A DNA stretch of 64,000 nt, from contig CAUJNA010001890.1 in assembly GCA_963377175.1 (NCBI GenBank), positions 1,692,315 to 1,756,314 on the forward strand, read 5' to 3'. The number at the start of each line of letters is the position of its first letter. Position 1 is the first letter of the stretch. The position numbers were made by a program, and so were the translations under genes. This stretch comes from Effrenium voratum (Eukaryota > Sar > Dinophyceae > Suessiales > Symbiodiniaceae). The notes below the pieces were generated by a model that saw nothing but the letters and a program-made list of their open reading frames with translations, did not search any database and was not told the origin of the DNA. Below, piece after piece: positions 1 to 64,000 of this stretch.

Positions 1-150
1 CCCACCCCACCCCACCCCACCCCACCCCACCCCACCCCACCCCACCCCACCCCACCCCACCCCACCCCGCCCCGCCCCGCCCCGCCCCGCCCCGCCCCGC
101 CCCGCCCCGCCCCGCCCCGCCCCGCCCCGCCCCACTCCGCCCCACCCCAC
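1..150. repeat. (CCCAC)13-(CCCGC)13 pentanucleotide tract
   Basis: Thirteen CCCAC units (1-65) switch abruptly to thirteen CCCGC units (66-130), then degenerate. The window edge cuts it, so its true length is unknown. Confidence 0.97.
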
Positions 151-174
151 CGACCCACCGACCGAGGACTCCGC
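1..174 (-). other. Start of intron 30 with pentanucleotide repeat
   Basis: Sequence after the exon 30 donor. It is almost wholly the CCCAC/CCCGC tract described separately. Confidence 0.7.
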
Positions 175-62806
<62,632 letters not shown>

Positions 62807-64000
62807 CTGTGGATGGACGAAATCCATTTCGCACCACATAAGAAACCATGGAATGATTCGATTCTCCTGAAAATACCAACACACAATCATTTCAGCATGG
62901 TTTCCAAGAGGTTCCACAGTATAAATCAACCCCAGTTTAGTAATACCGGGGGTGGGGGCCCCTCCAAAAGTGGTCTGATTCTCCACTAAAACCCAGGGAC
63001 AGCCCCTAGTAATACATTGGGGTTGATTCATATGGGGTTAACATTAGAAGGTTCTACTATCAAAGGCTGATTGGATTTCGGTCCATACTACCCATGACCA
63101 TTTGGGACCAGCAATGGGGGCTGATTAGAATAATTCAGCCTTCACTAACGGTTCATTAACCCACAAACTAGGGAATCATACCAGGGGTTCATATATGGAC
63201 ATATACATTCAGCCGTTGATACTACCATGGTTATGGAAGTCCAATTAGGCCAAACTAAACCAGGTAGTAGAGCCATCTACTAAAAGAATGGCCAACGGGG
63301 TTTTAGCGCTGCTCAATTTTACAAGACCTACTCCACATACCCCCAATTTTAGTGTGTGTGTGTGCTTTTCTGAGTTTGTCTGTTTGTTGAGGGTACACTT
63401 GTTGGGGTGGGTTTAAAAGGGAGACCAAAAGCACCACAAATTTGGAGGTTCCCCTCTTTGGACAAAACAACATGTTTTGCAACTTTGTTCAATGGGTTCT
63501 AACAAATGGGCTCCACCTACGCCAAATCGAGGACAATGGGGTTCCGTTTGGATGCTACACACATGACCCTTGGGTGCAAGCGATCGGAACGCGCAAATTT
63601 GGAACCCGTTGAACGGGTCCCCTGATCCCAATTCAGGAAACAGGTTGAACACCATGGTGCAGGGGTTCACTTACTGGTTCTCAGCAGGGAATGAAAAATG
63701 GAATGACCTACAAACCATCCCCCATGGCTTCCTTTCAGGGAATCCCAAAATGTCATTCCCGACCTATCGCACAGGGGTAGCTTCCTTTTCAGGGAAAAAC
63801 TCAAAACGGTTCATTTCAAAAAGGATTCATTCCCGGCCCATCGCACCAGCAAGTGAACGTAACATACCCGAACAAAAGGGGGCTTTTTGGAGCGCGACTG
63901 TTTAGGGTGTCGAATCATCGACCCTTCACGTTCCGACCACCAGGGACACCCCTGGACCGTCAAATAGCTCCTTAAACCAGCAGTCCGGAGGCTGTGAGAG
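62807..64000 (-). other. Upstream intron (5' side), partial
   Basis: Contains a family E copy starting at 62805 and a family F copy (about 63655-63880). I looked for TMD1 motifs in this part and found none, so the next upstream exon is probably outside the window. Confidence 0.6.

Noticed and set aside
1..150. Possible telomere
   Set aside because: The unit is CCCAC/CCCGC, unlike TTTAGGG-type telomeres, and the gene clearly continues to the left.

Overview
The window is nuclear DNA of a protist, most probably a dinoflagellate (perhaps Suessiales/Symbiodiniaceae-like). It holds one recognisable gene, on the minus strand, running through almost the whole window: an ABCC/MRP-type full ABC transporter. 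I rebuilt 30 short exons (47-159 bp, 2,660 nt in all, about 886 codons) between 62,806 and 175. They join in frame at every junction and give, in order, the end of TMD1, NBD1, an acidic/alanine linker, TMD2, and NBD2 as far as its signature motif. The 5' exons (most of TMD1 and the start) and the 3' exons (NBD2 Walker B, D-loop, H-loop and the stop) lie outside the window. About 96% of the locus is intron.

The dinoflagellate assignment rests mainly on the splice sites. In my reconstruction the 5' splice sites are 20 GC, 8 GT and 2 GA, the 3' sites are nearly all AG followed by G, and there is no clear polypyrimidine tract. Junctions were chosen by protein continuity and codon phase, so single boundaries can be off by a few codons; the protein motifs inside the exons are read directly.

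Layout, right to left (5' to 3' of the gene): 62.8-62.7 kb end of TMD1; 62.1-51.1 kb NBD1 (exons 2-8); 51.1-30.3 kb one 20.8-kb intron with a repeat landscape unlike the rest; 30.3-27.4 kb linker (exons 9-11); 25.3-11.6 kb TMD2 (exons 12-22); 10.2-0.2 kb NBD2 (exons 23-30).

Most ordinary introns are mosaics of short (about 70-150 bp), mostly palindromic, MITE-like families, named here A to U. Family A (termini CCTGGAGTCTCC / GGAGACTCCAGG) has about 27 full or partial copies. One copy sits exactly at the 3' end of intron 14, so that its terminal CTCCAG is the splice acceptor of exon 15, as expected of introner-like elements. The big intron instead carries tandem or dispersed units of about 340 bp, a 42-bp minisatellite, a (CTG)22 tract and head-to-head repeat blocks with partly conserved reading frames. 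I saw no tRNA, rRNA, CRISPR, prokaryotic operon, spliced-leader relic or second recognisable gene.
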